Origin: a bacterium
GTDB taxonomy: Bacteria > Omnitrophota > Gorgyraeia > Zapsychrales > Zapsychraceae
Assembly (NCBI GenBank): GCA_030429765.1
Contig: JAUIER010000006.1
Coordinates: forward strand, 107,418-171,417
DNA length: 64,000 nucleotides
Direction: 5' to 3'
The notes under the pieces were generated by a model that worked only from the letters and a program-made list of their open reading frames with translations, had not been told where the DNA came from and searched no databases. Position 1 is the first letter of the stretch. Every line of letters begins with the position of its first letter. The position numbers were made by a program, and so were the translations under genes. Positions 41,501-49,102 of the stretch are shown one piece after another.

Positions 41501-43119
41501 ATCACTTCCTCACGGATCGGATCAACCGGCGGATTGGTAACTTGAGCAAACAATTGCCGAAAATAGCTGTACAGCAGCTGCGGACGGCGAGACAACACAG
41601 CCAAAGGCGTATCATCTCCCATCGAGCCGGTGGCTTCAATTCCGGTCAAGCTCATCGGTTTCAAGATCAGCTTAACGTCTTCAATGGTATAACCAAACGC
41701 CCGTTGCCGTTCCAGTAGAGTTTTCTCACTGAGTCCTTTGACCTTGGCCGGCTCCGGTAGATCATTGATGTCGACAACCTGATCTTTGATCCATTTTTGA
41801 TAGTCTTTGCGTGAGGCGTATTCATGCTTGAGTTCCTCGTCGCCGATAATTCGTCCGGCCTCAGTATCGATCAGGAATAATCGTCCCGGTTCCAAACGTC
41901 CGTTTTTGAGGATGCGTTCCGGCTCCAGCTGCAAAACGCCGGCCTCTGAGGCCATGACACAAAAATCATCTTTGGTAATCGTGTAACGGGAAGGTCTCAA
42001 TCCGTTTCGGTCGAGAATCGCTCCGATACATCGCCCATCGGTAAATCCGATCGATGCCGGACCATCCCATGGTTCCATTAAACAGGAATGATACTCATAA
42101 AAGGCCTTCTTTTCTTCAGACATACTCTCGTGTCCGCTCCAGGCCTCAGGAACCATCATCATGATCGCATGCGGCAGCGAGCGGCCGGCCATAACGAGCA
42201 TTTCAAAAACATTATCAAATGTCGCGGAATCACTGCCATTCGGCGTGATAATCGGTCGAATCTTATCCAGATCTTTGCCCATTCGCTCAGAGATAAACTG
42301 CATCTCGCGGGCATGCATCCAGTTGATATTTCCTCGTAATGTATTGATTTCTCCATTGTGGGCGATCATCCGGAAAGGATGAGCTAAGGCCCAGGTCGGA
42401 AATGTATTGGTGCTGTAACGGGAGTGGACCATGGCAATGGCGGATTCCATATCCTCGTCGGCGAGATCCGTATAAAAACGGTCTACCTGTTCCGCCATCA
42501 ATTGGCCTTTGTACAGCATGGTCTTGCTGGAAAGACTACAGAAATAGTAATAGCTTTTTTGAGCTAAATCCGTGGCCTGAACTTCGTTATACAGCCGTTT
42601 ACGGATCACATATAGTTTGAGTTCGAAATCCTCGGGCTTGGTGTCGTTGCCACGGGCGATAAAAACCTGTTTGAAGTCCGGCTCGACGGATCGGGCCACA
42701 TGGCCAATTTTATCACTATCGTGGGGAACTTCACGCCACCCCAAAAGCTTCTGCCCTTCTTCATGGATGATGCGCTCAAAGATCTGCTCAACCGCGTTTC
42801 GGTCATTTAGACTGGGCGGCAAGAATACAATCCCGGCCCCGTAGTCTCCGATCGCCGGCAGTTCGATATTCAGTTTGGCGCATTCTTTGCGTAAGAATTT
42901 ATCAGGCAATTGCATCAGGATACCGGCGCCGTCACCCGTTTCCGGATCACATCCACAGGCTCCGCGATGCGTTAGATTTTCCAGGATCTCAATTCCAGCC
43001 CGGACGATTTTGTGTGATTTCTTGCCCTTCATATGGCACACGAAACCAACACCACAGTTGTCATGTTCGAAGGCGGGATCGTATAGTCCCTGCTTTTGAG
43101 GATAAAAACTCTGACTCAT
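38560..43119 (-). CDS. gltB: Glutamate synthase large (alpha) subunit GltB
   Basis: This 1,519-residue enzyme converts glutamine plus 2-oxoglutarate to two glutamates. A 21-residue propeptide precedes Cys22 (EHDNCGVGF), the N-terminal nucleophile of the class II glutaminase domain. The central and FMN-binding synthase domains contain SEIGVGTVAAGVSKGKSDHL and GYEGGTGASPQTSIKYAGLP. The 3Fe-4S ligands appear in MGCILLRKCHLNTCSVGIAT with Cys-x5-Cys-x4-Cys spacing. The C-terminal GXGXG beta-helix is visible (GGRIVIYPSKK, GAIEGDAYFRGIAGERFCVRNS). Length is normal. Its ATG overlaps the stop of the upstream Fis-type gene (TAATG), so the two are translationally linked. Confidence 0.98.
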   Translation of the reverse strand: MSQSFYPQKQGLYDPAFEHDNCGVGFVCHMKGKKSHKIVRAGIEILENLTHRGACGCDPETGDGAGILMQLPDKFLRKECAKLNIELPAIGDYGAGIVFLPPSLNDRNAVEQIFERIIHEEGQKLLGWREVPHDSDKIGHVARSVEPDFKQVFIARGNDTKPEDFELKLYVIRKRLYNEVQATDLAQKSYYYFCSLSSKTMLYKGQLMAEQVDRFYTDLADEDMESAIAMVHSRYSTNTFPTWALAHPFRMIAHNGEINTLRGNINWMHAREMQFISERMGKDLDKIRPIITPNGSDSATFDNVFEMLVMAGRSLPHAIMMMVPEAWSGHESMSEEKKAFYEYHSCLMEPWDGPASIGFTDGRCIGAILDRNGLRPSRYTITKDDFCVMASEAGVLQLEPERILKNGRLEPGRLFLIDTEAGRIIGDEELKHEYASRKDYQKWIKDQVVDINDLPEPAKVKGLSEKTLLERQRAFGYTIEDVKLILKPMSLTGIEATGSMGDDTPLAVLSRRPQLLYSYFRQLFAQVTNPPVDPIREEVIMAEDVMLGAEGNILEETPEHCHRLRLSRPIITNEELEKIAVVDQGNLKAKRLKVLYNVEEGRDGMEPALEKLFAQADKAIQDGVSIIVISDRGVSKDKVAIPMLLACAGLHHHLIRQGTRTKVSLVCETGEAREMHHFAVLIGYGANAINPYLAYETIEYELGRSYMEEISFKDAQKNYIKSTRKGLFKIISKMGISTIQSYCGAQIFEAIGLGSALIKKYFTATPSRIGGIGIEEVAEETLRRHQIAFPDSNVYDKMLDQGGNYYWRRDGEHHQLNPQTIGMLQHACRSGDYELFKKYSKLVNTQATNLANIRGLLKFKKGTPIPLEEVEPASEIVKRFATGAMSYGSISKEAHETLAIAMNRLGGFSNTGEGGEDPARFKPDANGDLRRSRIKQVAQGRFGVTIEYLVNSDQIQIKMAQGAKPGEGGQLPGHKVSQEIADTRHTTKGVGLISPPPHHDIYSIEDLAQLIHDLKNANPKADVSVKLVSEIGVGTVAAGVSKGKSDHLLISGYEGGTGASPQTSIKYAGLPMELGIAETQQVLVMNDLRGRIRVQTDGQLKTGREVVVAGMLGADEFGFSTVALVTMGCILLRKCHLNTCSVGIATQDKDLRKKFTGQVEHVVNFFTFVAEEVREYMAEMGFRKFDDLVGRVDMLETEEVIDHWKIKGLDLTNILHKPDVPDHVAIRHVDKQDHGLENALDNRLIESCREAIDNKTFTSFDCRIKNTNRTVGTMLSSEIARKYGQAGLPQGCIEIKFKGSAGQSFGAFLARGVDFTLEGEANDYVGKGLSGGRIVIYPSKKADIVPEENILIGNVCLYGAIEGDAYFRGIAGERFCVRNSGARTVVEGIGDHGCEYMTGGRVVVIGPTGRNFAAGMSGGIAYIWDKDKEFENKCNMGMVELFDVKDKADVDELKGLIENHFKFTNSTVAQGILNDWERCLKQFVKVFPKDYRKVLEEAAKLAQIQETSEAGHEEAVEQN

Positions 43120-43337
43120 TACTTAAACTTCTCCATCTCAATGTCTAATTTTTTAATTTTCGCGCGTAGTGTGTTGCGATTCAGTCCCAGGACACGTGCG
43201 GCTAAGATTTGATTTCCGTGGGTTTTTTGTAAGGCTTTTTCGATCAGCAACCGTTCAGTGTCGCCAATCACAGCTTTGTAAATCTGTCCATCTTTGTGGG
43301 TAACAAACGTCTGTTCGATTTTGTGCTCTAAGTCCAT
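43119..43337 (-). CDS. Small Fis-type (NtrC C-terminal-like) DNA-binding protein
   Basis: This 72-residue protein consists almost wholly of an HTH_8/Fis domain: IYKAVIGDTERLLIEKALQKT, then HGNQILAARVLGLNRNTLRA with the recognition helix RNTLRAKIKKL. The same domain forms the DNA-binding C-terminus of NtrC-type activators, but no receiver or AAA+ domain is attached. Its stop codon overlaps the gltB start as TAATG, so gltB translation is probably coupled to it. It is the first gene after the predicted promoter. Autogenous control of gltBD is a reasonable inference, and a nucleoid-protein (Fis) role is the alternative. Confidence 0.85.
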   Translation of the reverse strand: MDLEHKIEQTFVTHKDGQIYKAVIGDTERLLIEKALQKTHGNQILAARVLGLNRNTLRAKIKKLDIEMEKFK

Positions 43338-43436
43338 AGAATCCCCCCGGGTTTTATGATAATCAGGCTGACCAATATTTTGGAATTGATACCGTGATTG
43401 GCTATCAAATACTTTGGATCTCGGTATGAGAACACT

Positions 43437-43464
43437 ATTTTACATAGATTCTCTGATAATGCAA
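43437..43464 (-). promoter_or_regulatory. Predicted sigma70-type promoter of the fis-like-gltBD operon
   Basis: The minus strand reads TTGCAT (43459-43464), a 16-bp spacer and TAAAAT (43437-43442), predicting a start near 43430 and a leader of about 90 nt. The leader can form short hairpins (ATACCG with CGGTAT; CCAA-AATA-TTGG) but contains no terminator. The rest of this 260-bp gap (43465-43597), downstream of nadE, shows neither a terminator nor another feature. Confidence 0.5.
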
Positions 43465-43597
43465 CCAAAAAATAGTGTGGAGCAAGAATATAAAATACTG
43501 TGAATCATATGTTTACGGATTCTTGACGGTGAGAAGTCCCTGCCGAAACGTTAATCCACGTCATCCTCGTCGGGTGCCCGCTTTTTATGCAAGACCC

Positions 43598-45280
43598 TCA
43601 TGTCTCTTCTCTATATTTATTGGTGATCGGAAGACGCCAATCTTTCCCGAATGACCGCGACGTGATTTTGATTCCCAGTGGAGCCTGACGGCGTTTGTAT
43701 TCGCTGAGATCGACTTTGCGGATCACATCCCGCACCGTCGCCGCGTCCACAGATTGGCTTAAGGCCGAAAGTGATTTGTGCTGTTCAACATAGCCTTCTA
43801 GAATCAAATCCAGATCATGGTACTCCGGCAACGAATCCTGATCTTTCTGATTCTCTCGCAGCTCGGCACTCGGCGCGCGCTCAATGGTCGACACCGGAAT
43901 CCGCTCGCCCAACCGTTCATTGATGTACTCGCTCAAGGCATAAACCCGTGTCTTGGGAATGTCTTTGATCACGGCAAATCCGCCGGACATGTCCCCGTAA
44001 AGCGTGCAGTACCCGACCGCCATTTCACTCTTATTGCCGGTCGTGAGCACCATCCAGCCGAATTTATTGGAGATCGCCATCAAGATATTGCCACGAATCC
44101 GTGCTTGTATATTTTCTTCGGCAATATTCGGCGGGAGATCCTTAAAAATCGGTTTCAAGGCCTCCAGATAAGACTCAAACATTCCTTCAATCGGAATCTC
44201 CAGACATTCAATCCCCAGATTCTCCGCCAATTGATGCGCGTCTGAACGCGTACCATCCGACGTGTAGCGCGAGGGCATCGTTACGCCGACCACATTTTCT
44301 GACCCCAAGGCCTCCGCCGCCAATGCCGCAACCAGCGCCGAATCAATCCCGCCGCTCAAGCCGATCAGCACCTTGGAAAAACCGTTCTTCGTCACATAAT
44401 CATGTGTCCCCAGAATCAGGGCATGGTAAACACTCTCCAATTGAGACAACGGTTCCGCTTTAACCGGTTTGATTTCCGTCCGATCAGGCCGGGATGAGCG
44501 CTCCAGCTTGACAATATCGAACGGTTTATACTTTCGTTCGCGCAGCTGTCCCAGCTGGATATCCGTGACGACAAAGTCCGCCTCGAAACGCCGGGCACTC
44601 GCGATAATTTCCCCGTCCGGCCCCACGATCATGGATCCGCCGTCAAATACAAGTTCATCCTGTCCGCCGACGAGATTGGTATAACAGATCACTGCGTTGG
44701 TCTGCTGTGCACGTCGCCGGAGCATTTGCTCGCGCCCATTGTGTTTATCAATATCATACGGACTGCTCGAAATGTTGATGATCAGGCTGGCGCCCTGTTC
44801 GGATTGCTGACAATGAACGCCGTCCTCAATCCAGATGTCTTCACAGATATTCACGGCGAAGTAATCGTACCCGAGAGAATATATGTGATTGTTCCGGCCC
44901 GGTGTGAAATATCGCTTTTCATCAAACACCCCATAGTTCGGCAGCTCTTCCTTGTGATAAATCCCCTGAATCTTCCCATCCGCCACCACGGCCGCCGCGT
45001 TATACAGCCGTTTCTTGTCGTCCGTGTCCACAAATCCGATCACGGCGACCACCGATTTGACCCGTTCCGCAATCGCGTTGAGCGTTTCGATATTGTCCGC
45101 CACAAAGTGATCTTTGTAGAGCAGGTCTTCCGTGGGATATCCCGTGACAACCATTTCCGGAAACACCACCAAATCCGCCTCGGCATCACGCGCGCGTTCT
45201 ATCGTCGACAATATTAGCTGCTGATTGCCGGTCAGATCTCCGACGGTCACATTAATTTGGGCCATTGCCAATCGTATCAT
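43598..45280 (-). CDS. nadE: Glutamine-dependent NAD+ synthetase
   Basis: This 560-residue two-domain enzyme amidates nicotinate adenine dinucleotide to NAD+. The N-terminal nitrilase-type glutaminase has the triad Glu42 (VVFPEMVVTGYP), Lys110 (YHKEELPNYGVFDEKRYF) and Cys146 (VNICEDIW). The C-terminal synthetase carries the PP-loop SGGIDSALVAAL (309-320), MPSRYTSDGTRSDA and GNKSEMAVGYCTLYGDMSGG. Length is typical of the bacterial glutamine-dependent form. It overlaps the upstream amidotransferase gene by ATGA, so the two are translationally coupled. Because NadE has its own glutaminase domain, the neighbour is not needed for ammonia supply. Confidence 0.96.
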   Translation of the reverse strand: MIRLAMAQINVTVGDLTGNQQLILSTIERARDAEADLVVFPEMVVTGYPTEDLLYKDHFVADNIETLNAIAERVKSVVAVIGFVDTDDKKRLYNAAAVVADGKIQGIYHKEELPNYGVFDEKRYFTPGRNNHIYSLGYDYFAVNICEDIWIEDGVHCQQSEQGASLIINISSSPYDIDKHNGREQMLRRRAQQTNAVICYTNLVGGQDELVFDGGSMIVGPDGEIIASARRFEADFVVTDIQLGQLRERKYKPFDIVKLERSSRPDRTEIKPVKAEPLSQLESVYHALILGTHDYVTKNGFSKVLIGLSGGIDSALVAALAAEALGSENVVGVTMPSRYTSDGTRSDAHQLAENLGIECLEIPIEGMFESYLEALKPIFKDLPPNIAEENIQARIRGNILMAISNKFGWMVLTTGNKSEMAVGYCTLYGDMSGGFAVIKDIPKTRVYALSEYINERLGERIPVSTIERAPSAELRENQKDQDSLPEYHDLDLILEGYVEQHKSLSALSQSVDAATVRDVIRKVDLSEYKRRQAPLGIKITSRSFGKDWRLPITNKYREET

Positions 45281-45999
45281 AGACTATCCACTGAAAGGGT
45301 TGATTGAGAAATAAATGATAAAAAATTCTGATAAATCGTCCGGGCCGTTTGATCAAACTTAGATTGAATCTGCCGATATTCATCAAGCATCGCCGTTTGA
45401 TCCGCCTGGCGTTTCATTGTATCCGCAATGTAGGCCTGTGTCCAACTCACAATACTTTGGTCGGATATCTCCACGTGAAACTGCAATCCATATGCATTCG
45501 AATTAACCCGAAACGCCTGATGCGGGCAATCGTCCGATGAAGCCAACAGCGACGCGTTGTCCGGCAATTGGACCATATCTTCATGCCAATGATAGGCCAG
45601 AAATTCCGGCTCAACACCGTCAAACAATGGATCGGACTGTCCGGCCGCGCTTAATTGAACATCCTTAAATCCGATTTCACGCTCGGGGGATTTCACGACC
45701 GCGGCCCCGCAGGCCTTGGCCAGGAGCTGTGATCCCAGGCAGAATCCCAGATACGGAATATTCGACCGCAGGATTTTTTGAATAAATTCGTTTTCAATCT
45801 TCAGCCACGGATACTTGTCCTCCTCAAAAACGTTCATCGGACCGCCCAACACGATAACCGCTTGAATCTCATTAATCTCCGTCGGCGGGAGCTCTCCGTG
45901 ATTCAGACGAACAATCTTGGCGTCAAAGCCTTTTTCATCAAGGAATTCACCAATGGTCTCAGGCCCTTCGATATCAATGTGCTGAAGATATAAAATCAT
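45277..45999 (-). CDS. Class I glutamine amidotransferase-like protein (GMP-synthase GATase type)
   Basis: This 240-residue stand-alone GATase-1 domain has nucleophile Cys87 in YLGFCLGSQLLAKACG, the oxyanion-strand motif VLGGPMNV (50-57), a YHWHEDMVQLP segment (136-146) and the His175/Glu177 pair in GLQFHVE. Proteins of this kind resemble the glutaminase half of GMP synthase, but the synthetase partner is not fused or adjacent. Some family members act on gamma-glutamyl compounds. The substrate cannot be assigned here. It lies upstream of nadE with a 4-bp overlap and begins 16 bp after the T-tract of the long glnA-distal hairpin, with no obvious promoter between. Confidence 0.87.
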   Translation of the reverse strand: MILYLQHIDIEGPETIGEFLDEKGFDAKIVRLNHGELPPTEINEIQAVIVLGGPMNVFEEDKYPWLKIENEFIQKILRSNIPYLGFCLGSQLLAKACGAAVVKSPEREIGFKDVQLSAAGQSDPLFDGVEPEFLAYHWHEDMVQLPDNASLLASSDDCPHQAFRVNSNAYGLQFHVEISDQSIVSWTQAYIADTMKRQADQTAMLDEYRQIQSKFDQTARTIYQNFLSFISQSTLSVDSL

Positions 46000-46013
46000 A
46001 TGTGTCTCAGTAA

Positions 46014-46083
46014 ATAAAAAAACTACCAGCTCCCAATCACATGGGATGCCGGTGACATGCCATGCAATTGGAAACTGATAGTT
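46014..46083 (-). terminator. Very long hairpin terminator after glnA
   Basis: Bases 46021-46050 pair with 46054-46083 around the triloop ACC. In the minus-strand RNA, 29 of 30 positions pair, with one C-C mismatch, and seven U residues follow (46016-46022). Six of the pairs are G-U in the minus-strand transcript and would be C-A mismatches in the plus-strand transcript, so the structure is tuned to the glnA mRNA. It starts 20 nt after the glnA stop. The stem is much longer than a usual intrinsic terminator and may also stabilise the glnA 3' end. Confidence 0.88.
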
Positions 46084-46103
46084 CGTTGTATTTATAATTC
46101 AGA

Positions 46104-48236
46104 TTAGGAAATAAACAGCATTTCCGCGTATGAAGGCAATGGCCAGCTTTCGGCTGGGACTAGTCCTTCAAGTGTGTCGACGGCTTCACGTAATTCAGCC
46201 ATCGCGGCACGCATCTTGACTGTTGAACTTCCTTTAAGCGCTGTTTCCAGTTTATTGGCCCCTTCAATGGCTTCTTCAGTATACTTAGCCACATCTTTGA
46301 GCAATGTACGGCTGGATGTCATTTTGGTCTTGCTCACGCTTTCAACTGAGCGGATGGTCTCAGCCAATCCTTCCGAATATTCCAAAGCCGCCGGAAGAAT
46401 CAACGTTCGTGCCATATCAACCATCAAGGCCCCTTCGTATCCGATAATCGTATCGTATGTCTCGACGTAGATTTCGTTACGTGATTGTAATTCTTTCTGG
46501 GAAAGAATACCGTATTTCTCAAACATCTTCGCCGCCGCCGGATCCTGCGTCGCTTTGAGCGCTTCCGGTGTTGTCTTGAGGTTTGGCAATCCGCGCTTCT
46601 TGGCTTCTTTCACCCATTCTTGAGTGTAGTTGTCGCCGTTGAAAATAACGCGCTTGTGATCTTGAATGATCTTTTGAAGTGTTTTCTGTACCGTTTTGTT
46701 CAGATCTTTCTTGGAGACCTTTTCTAGCTTTGTACAGATCTCATCCAGGGCCTGTGTAACCGCCGCGTTAAGGATGATATTCGGACCGGAAAGGCTTTGA
46801 TTTGAACCGACCGCTCGGAACTCAAACTTGGCTCCCGTAAACGCGAATGGCGATGTACGGTTTCGGTCAGACGCGTGACGAGGCAAGCTTGGAAGTGAAT
46901 CAACACCCACTTCAAGTACGCCTCCCGCTTTGGTGCTCTTGGCCTTTCCGCCTTTTTCGATTTGTTCGATAATATCCGTCAATTGCTCACCCAGGTACAC
47001 CGAGATGATCGCCGGCGGCGCTTCGTGGGATCCCAATCGGTGATCATTTCCGGCTGAAGCAATCGCCGCGCGTAACAATCCCGCATGTGTGTCCACCGCT
47101 TTGATGACAGCACACAGCATAATCAGGAAGCGCTCGTTTTCATGCGGATTGTCGCCCGGTGACAACCAGTTTTTCCCGTCGGGACCAGTCACCGACCAGT
47201 TGTTGTGCTTACCGGAACCGTTAACCCCGTGGAACGGTTTCTCATGCAATAGACAGGCCAGTCCATGTTTTTGAGCCACCTTCTGCATGACTTCCATGGT
47301 CAACAAGTTGTGATCAACCGCGAGATTCTGATTTTCAAAAATAGGGGCGACTTCGTATTGACCCGGCGCAACTTCGTTGTGACGCGTCTTGATAGGCGCG
47401 CCTAACCGCCACATTTCACGGTCGAGATCTTCCATGAACTCGATAACCCGGTCCTTGATCGCTCCGAAATAATGATCGGCCATTTGCTGATGCTTGGCCG
47501 GCTCTTTACCGAATAGTGTTCGTCCGGTCTGGACAAGATCGATGCGTTGATAGTAGAAATCACGATCAATCAGGAAGTATTCCTGCTCGCCACCCAATGT
47601 CGCGTACGCGCGCTGTTTGGACTTGATGCCCAGGATCTTGGCCAATCGTTCGACTTGAGATGTCAAGGCCTTCATCGATCGAAGTAGAGGTGTTTTCTTG
47701 TCCAACGCTTCCCCATGCCATCCGACGAAGTATGTCGGAATGCAAAGCGTCGCGCCCTGTGGTCCTTCCTTAATAAAAGCCGGTGATGTTGGGTCCCAAC
47801 CTGTATATCCACGAGCTTCAAATGTCGGGCGTAGGCCTCCTGATGGAAAACTTGATGCGTCCGGTTCGCCCTGGATTAATTCTTCACCTGAGAATTTTAA
47901 CAAACAACTCCCCTCTCCGTCGGGTGTGATAAATGAATCGTGCTTTTCAGCTGTAGACCCTGTCAATGGCTGAAACCAATGCGTGTAGTGAGTGGCTCCT
48001 TTGGATACGGCCCATGTTTTCATAGCGTCCGCGACTTCGTCCGCGATCTTGGGATCCACTTTACCGCCGTCAGTGATCGTTTTGCTCAGAGAGCTGAAGG
48101 CTTTATCTGATAGGTAATTTCTCATTGTCTTCAGACTGAAGACATTTTCGCCGTAGTATTCCGGTATCGTTTGAAAATTGCTGAATTCTGTCATAGCGTC
48201 TCCTTCTAGACCTTTGATTCTTGATGTAAGGCTCAT
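46104..48236 (-). CDS. glnA: Glutamine synthetase type III (GlnN class)
   Basis: This 710-residue enzyme makes glutamine from glutamate, ammonia and ATP. Size and motifs are those of type III, not the ~450-residue type [41 protein letters not shown], then [26 protein letters not shown], and [18 protein letters not shown]. The glutamate/ATP-site region includes [14 protein letters not shown] and [19 protein letters not shown]. Two start codons each have a good Shine-Dalgarno: ATG at 48236 (AAGGAG, 6-bp spacing) and ATG at 48194 (AAGGAG, 5-bp spacing), 14 codons apart. I report the longer form. It has its own promoter and an attenuator-type leader, and ends at a very long hairpin terminator. 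Confidence 0.97.
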   Translation of the reverse strand: MSLTSRIKGLEGDAMTEFSNFQTIPEYYGENVFSLKTMRNYLSDKAFSSLSKTITDGGKVDPKIADEVADAMKTWAVSKGATHYTHWFQPLTGSTAEKHDSFITPDGEGSCLLKFSGEELIQGEPDASSFPSGGLRPTFEARGYTGWDPTSPAFIKEGPQGATLCIPTYFVGWHGEALDKKTPLLRSMKALTSQVERLAKILGIKSKQRAYATLGGEQEYFLIDRDFYYQRIDLVQTGRTLFGKEPAKHQQMADHYFGAIKDRVIEFMEDLDREMWRLGAPIKTRHNEVAPGQYEVAPIFENQNLAVDHNLLTMEVMQKVAQKHGLACLLHEKPFHGVNGSGKHNNWSVTGPDGKNWLSPGDNPHENERFLIMLCAVIKAVDTHAGLLRAAIASAGNDHRLGSHEAPPAIISVYLGEQLTDIIEQIEKGGKAKSTKAGGVLEVGVDSLPSLPRHASDRNRTSPFAFTGAKFEFRAVGSNQSLSGPNIILNAAVTQALDEICTKLEKVSKKDLNKTVQKTLQKIIQDHKRVIFNGDNYTQEWVKEAKKRGLPNLKTTPEALKATQDPAAAKMFEKYGILSQKELQSRNEIYVETYDTIIGYEGALMVDMARTLILPAALEYSEGLAETIRSVESVSKTKMTSSRTLLKDVAKYTEEAIEGANKLETALKGSSTVKMRAAMAELREAVDTLEGLVPAESWPLPSYAEMLFIS

Positions 48237-48279
48237 GTTTGACTCCTTGTTCTGAGTTGAAATGTTCCAAATCCGTGAT

Positions 48280-48334
48280 AAAAAAAAGAGATCCTCCTCA
48301 AAAACGCATAAAAATACGCCCGAAGATGGACCTC
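48280..48334 (-). terminator. Leader terminator (attenuator) of glnA
   Basis: In the minus-strand RNA GAGGUCC (48334-48328) pairs with GGAUCUC (48094+194 to 48288 side, i.e. 48294-48288), extended inward by UCUUC with GAGGA and an inner AU-rich hairpin. Eight U residues follow (48280-48287). The 5' strand GAGGUCC is the same sequence that closes the second leader hairpin, so terminator and hairpin are mutually exclusive. It ends 43 bp before the glnA start codon. Confidence 0.8.
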
Positions 48335-48400
48335 ATTGCCCTGAAAAACCTGCTGATATTGTCTTGCTGAAATAAAGTGCTGTAAAGGACATCGTTGCCC
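48328..48400 (-). promoter_or_regulatory. ANTAR-type hairpins in the glnA leader RNA
   Basis: Two small hairpins with hexanucleotide loops are visible in the minus-strand RNA. The first is AGGGC-AACGAU-GUCCU (48386-48401) and the second is GGGC-AAUGAG-GUCC (48328-48341). Both loops have A at position 1 and G at position 4, the determinants known for RNA recognised by ANTAR-domain antiterminators. The second overlaps the following terminator stem. The 45-nt separation between hairpins is longer than in the amtB leader, which is a caveat. The 377-bp glnK-glnA gap is otherwise occupied by the promoter and the glnK 3' hairpin. Confidence 0.62.
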
Positions 48401-48460
48401 TGGATTCCTTACAAAATTTGCGCCCGGCCTGAACCGTGCACCAGCCTTGTAAAGAAGGGC

Positions 48461-48489
48461 AGTATACAATTAGGTCAATTTTTTGTCAA
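48461..48489 (-). promoter_or_regulatory. Sigma70-type promoter of glnA
   Basis: The minus strand reads TTGACA (48484-48489), a 17-bp spacer and TATACT (48461-48466). This matches, hexamer for hexamer, the promoter before the porin-amtB-glnK operon. The predicted start is near 48454, giving a leader of about 218 nt that contains the hexaloop hairpins and terminator. With a near-consensus promoter, regulation is expected to act mainly on the leader. Confidence 0.82.
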
Positions 48490-48565
48490 GACTTTATTGT
48501 GTTGTCCCGCAACAGCTTTGAAGCCATTAGGCAGGGTGTTGAGGCAATGAACGTTCGGGTCAATC

Positions 48566-48595
48566 AAGGCAGAATCCCCTCCGGGACTCTGCCTT
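48566..48595 (-). other. Hairpin after glnK without T-tract
   Basis: Thirteen base pairs (48566-48578 with 48583-48595, one G-U in RNA) enclose a 4-nt loop 18 bp after the glnK stop. No T-run follows on the minus strand, so this is better read as an mRNA 3'-end stabiliser or a Rho-associated end than as an intrinsic terminator. Confidence 0.55.
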
Positions 48596-48613
48596 GGTGA
48601 CATATTTTTACTC

Positions 48614-48955
48614 CTAGCCGATAGCGGCCTTTCCTTCTTCTTCTGTCCGGATTCGGATACATCTCGGCAAATCGAGAACAAAGATCTTTCCGTCCCCGAT
48701 GCGTCCGGTTTTGGCCCCTTTGATGATGGCTTTGATGGTTTTGTCCTCAAATTCATCATTAACGGCAATTTCCAACCGGACTTTCTTGACAAGGTTGATC
48801 TCATGAGCGACTCCACGATAGGTTTCGCTATATCCGCCTTGCTGACCGCATCCCATGACATTCGTCACGGTCATCTTTCTAATATCCGCATCAAACAGGG
48901 CCTGCTTTGTCGAAGGCAGATTGTGCGGTTTAATCATCGCAATTATTAATTTCAT
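48614..48955 (-). CDS. glnK: Nitrogen regulatory protein P-II
   Basis: This 113-residue trimeric signal protein binds ATP/ADP and 2-oxoglutarate. The T-loop reads [12 protein letters not shown] with Tyr46 at the position of the classical uridylylated Tyr51. The B-loop/C-terminal signatures [14 protein letters not shown] and [13 protein letters not shown] are intact. Placement after amtB in the same operon argues for the GlnK role: binding and closing AmtB when nitrogen is sufficient. GGGAGG lies 7 bases before ATG. The 147-bp gap to amtB contains a long hairpin but no terminator. Modification by a uridylyltransferase cannot be judged, as no glnD is in the window. Confidence 0.95.
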   Translation of the reverse strand: MKLIIAMIKPHNLPSTKQALFDADIRKMTVTNVMGCGQQGGYSETYRGVAHEINLVKKVRLEIAVNDEFEDKTIKAIIKGAKTGRIGDGKIFVLDLPRCIRIRTEEEGKAAIG

Positions 48956-48983
48956 TGTATTCCTCCCAATAATTTATGATTAA

Positions 48984-49069
48984 GGGAACTTGTGCCGGAT
49001 CAGGTAAACCTAAAACTCAAAGAAAGGAGGGATATTGTCCATCTTTGGGTCATATCCGCCACAAGCCCC
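48984..49069 (-). other. Long-range hairpin between amtB and glnK
   Basis: Minus-strand bases 49069-49054 (GGGGCTTGTG then CGGAT) pair with 49000-48984 (ATCCG then CACAAG..CCC), about 15 bp with one bulge and one mismatch. They enclose a 53-nt loop that can instead form GGATAT with ATATCC. No T-tract follows. Two competing stems between co-transcribed genes suggest an mRNA-processing or translational-ratio element. Confidence 0.4.
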
Positions 49070-49102
49070 TGTATCTAGAATTCGATTATTCATAGACCTA
49101 GA

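Noticed and set aside
43338..43430. Hexaloop hairpin (loop AAUCAC) in the gltB leader as a further ANTAR site
   Set aside because: Position 4 of the loop is C, the stem has a bulge, and no terminator follows in the leader.
48237..48454. Glutamine riboswitch (glnA RNA motif) in the glnA leader
   Set aside because: The conserved three-way core of that motif was not recognised. The hexaloop hairpins plus overlapping terminator fit an ANTAR-type leader better.
48475..48861. Second minus-strand frame of 128 codons over glnK
   Set aside because: It overlaps the well-supported P-II gene out of frame and runs across the 3' hairpin and the glnA promoter; composition is that of a shadow frame.
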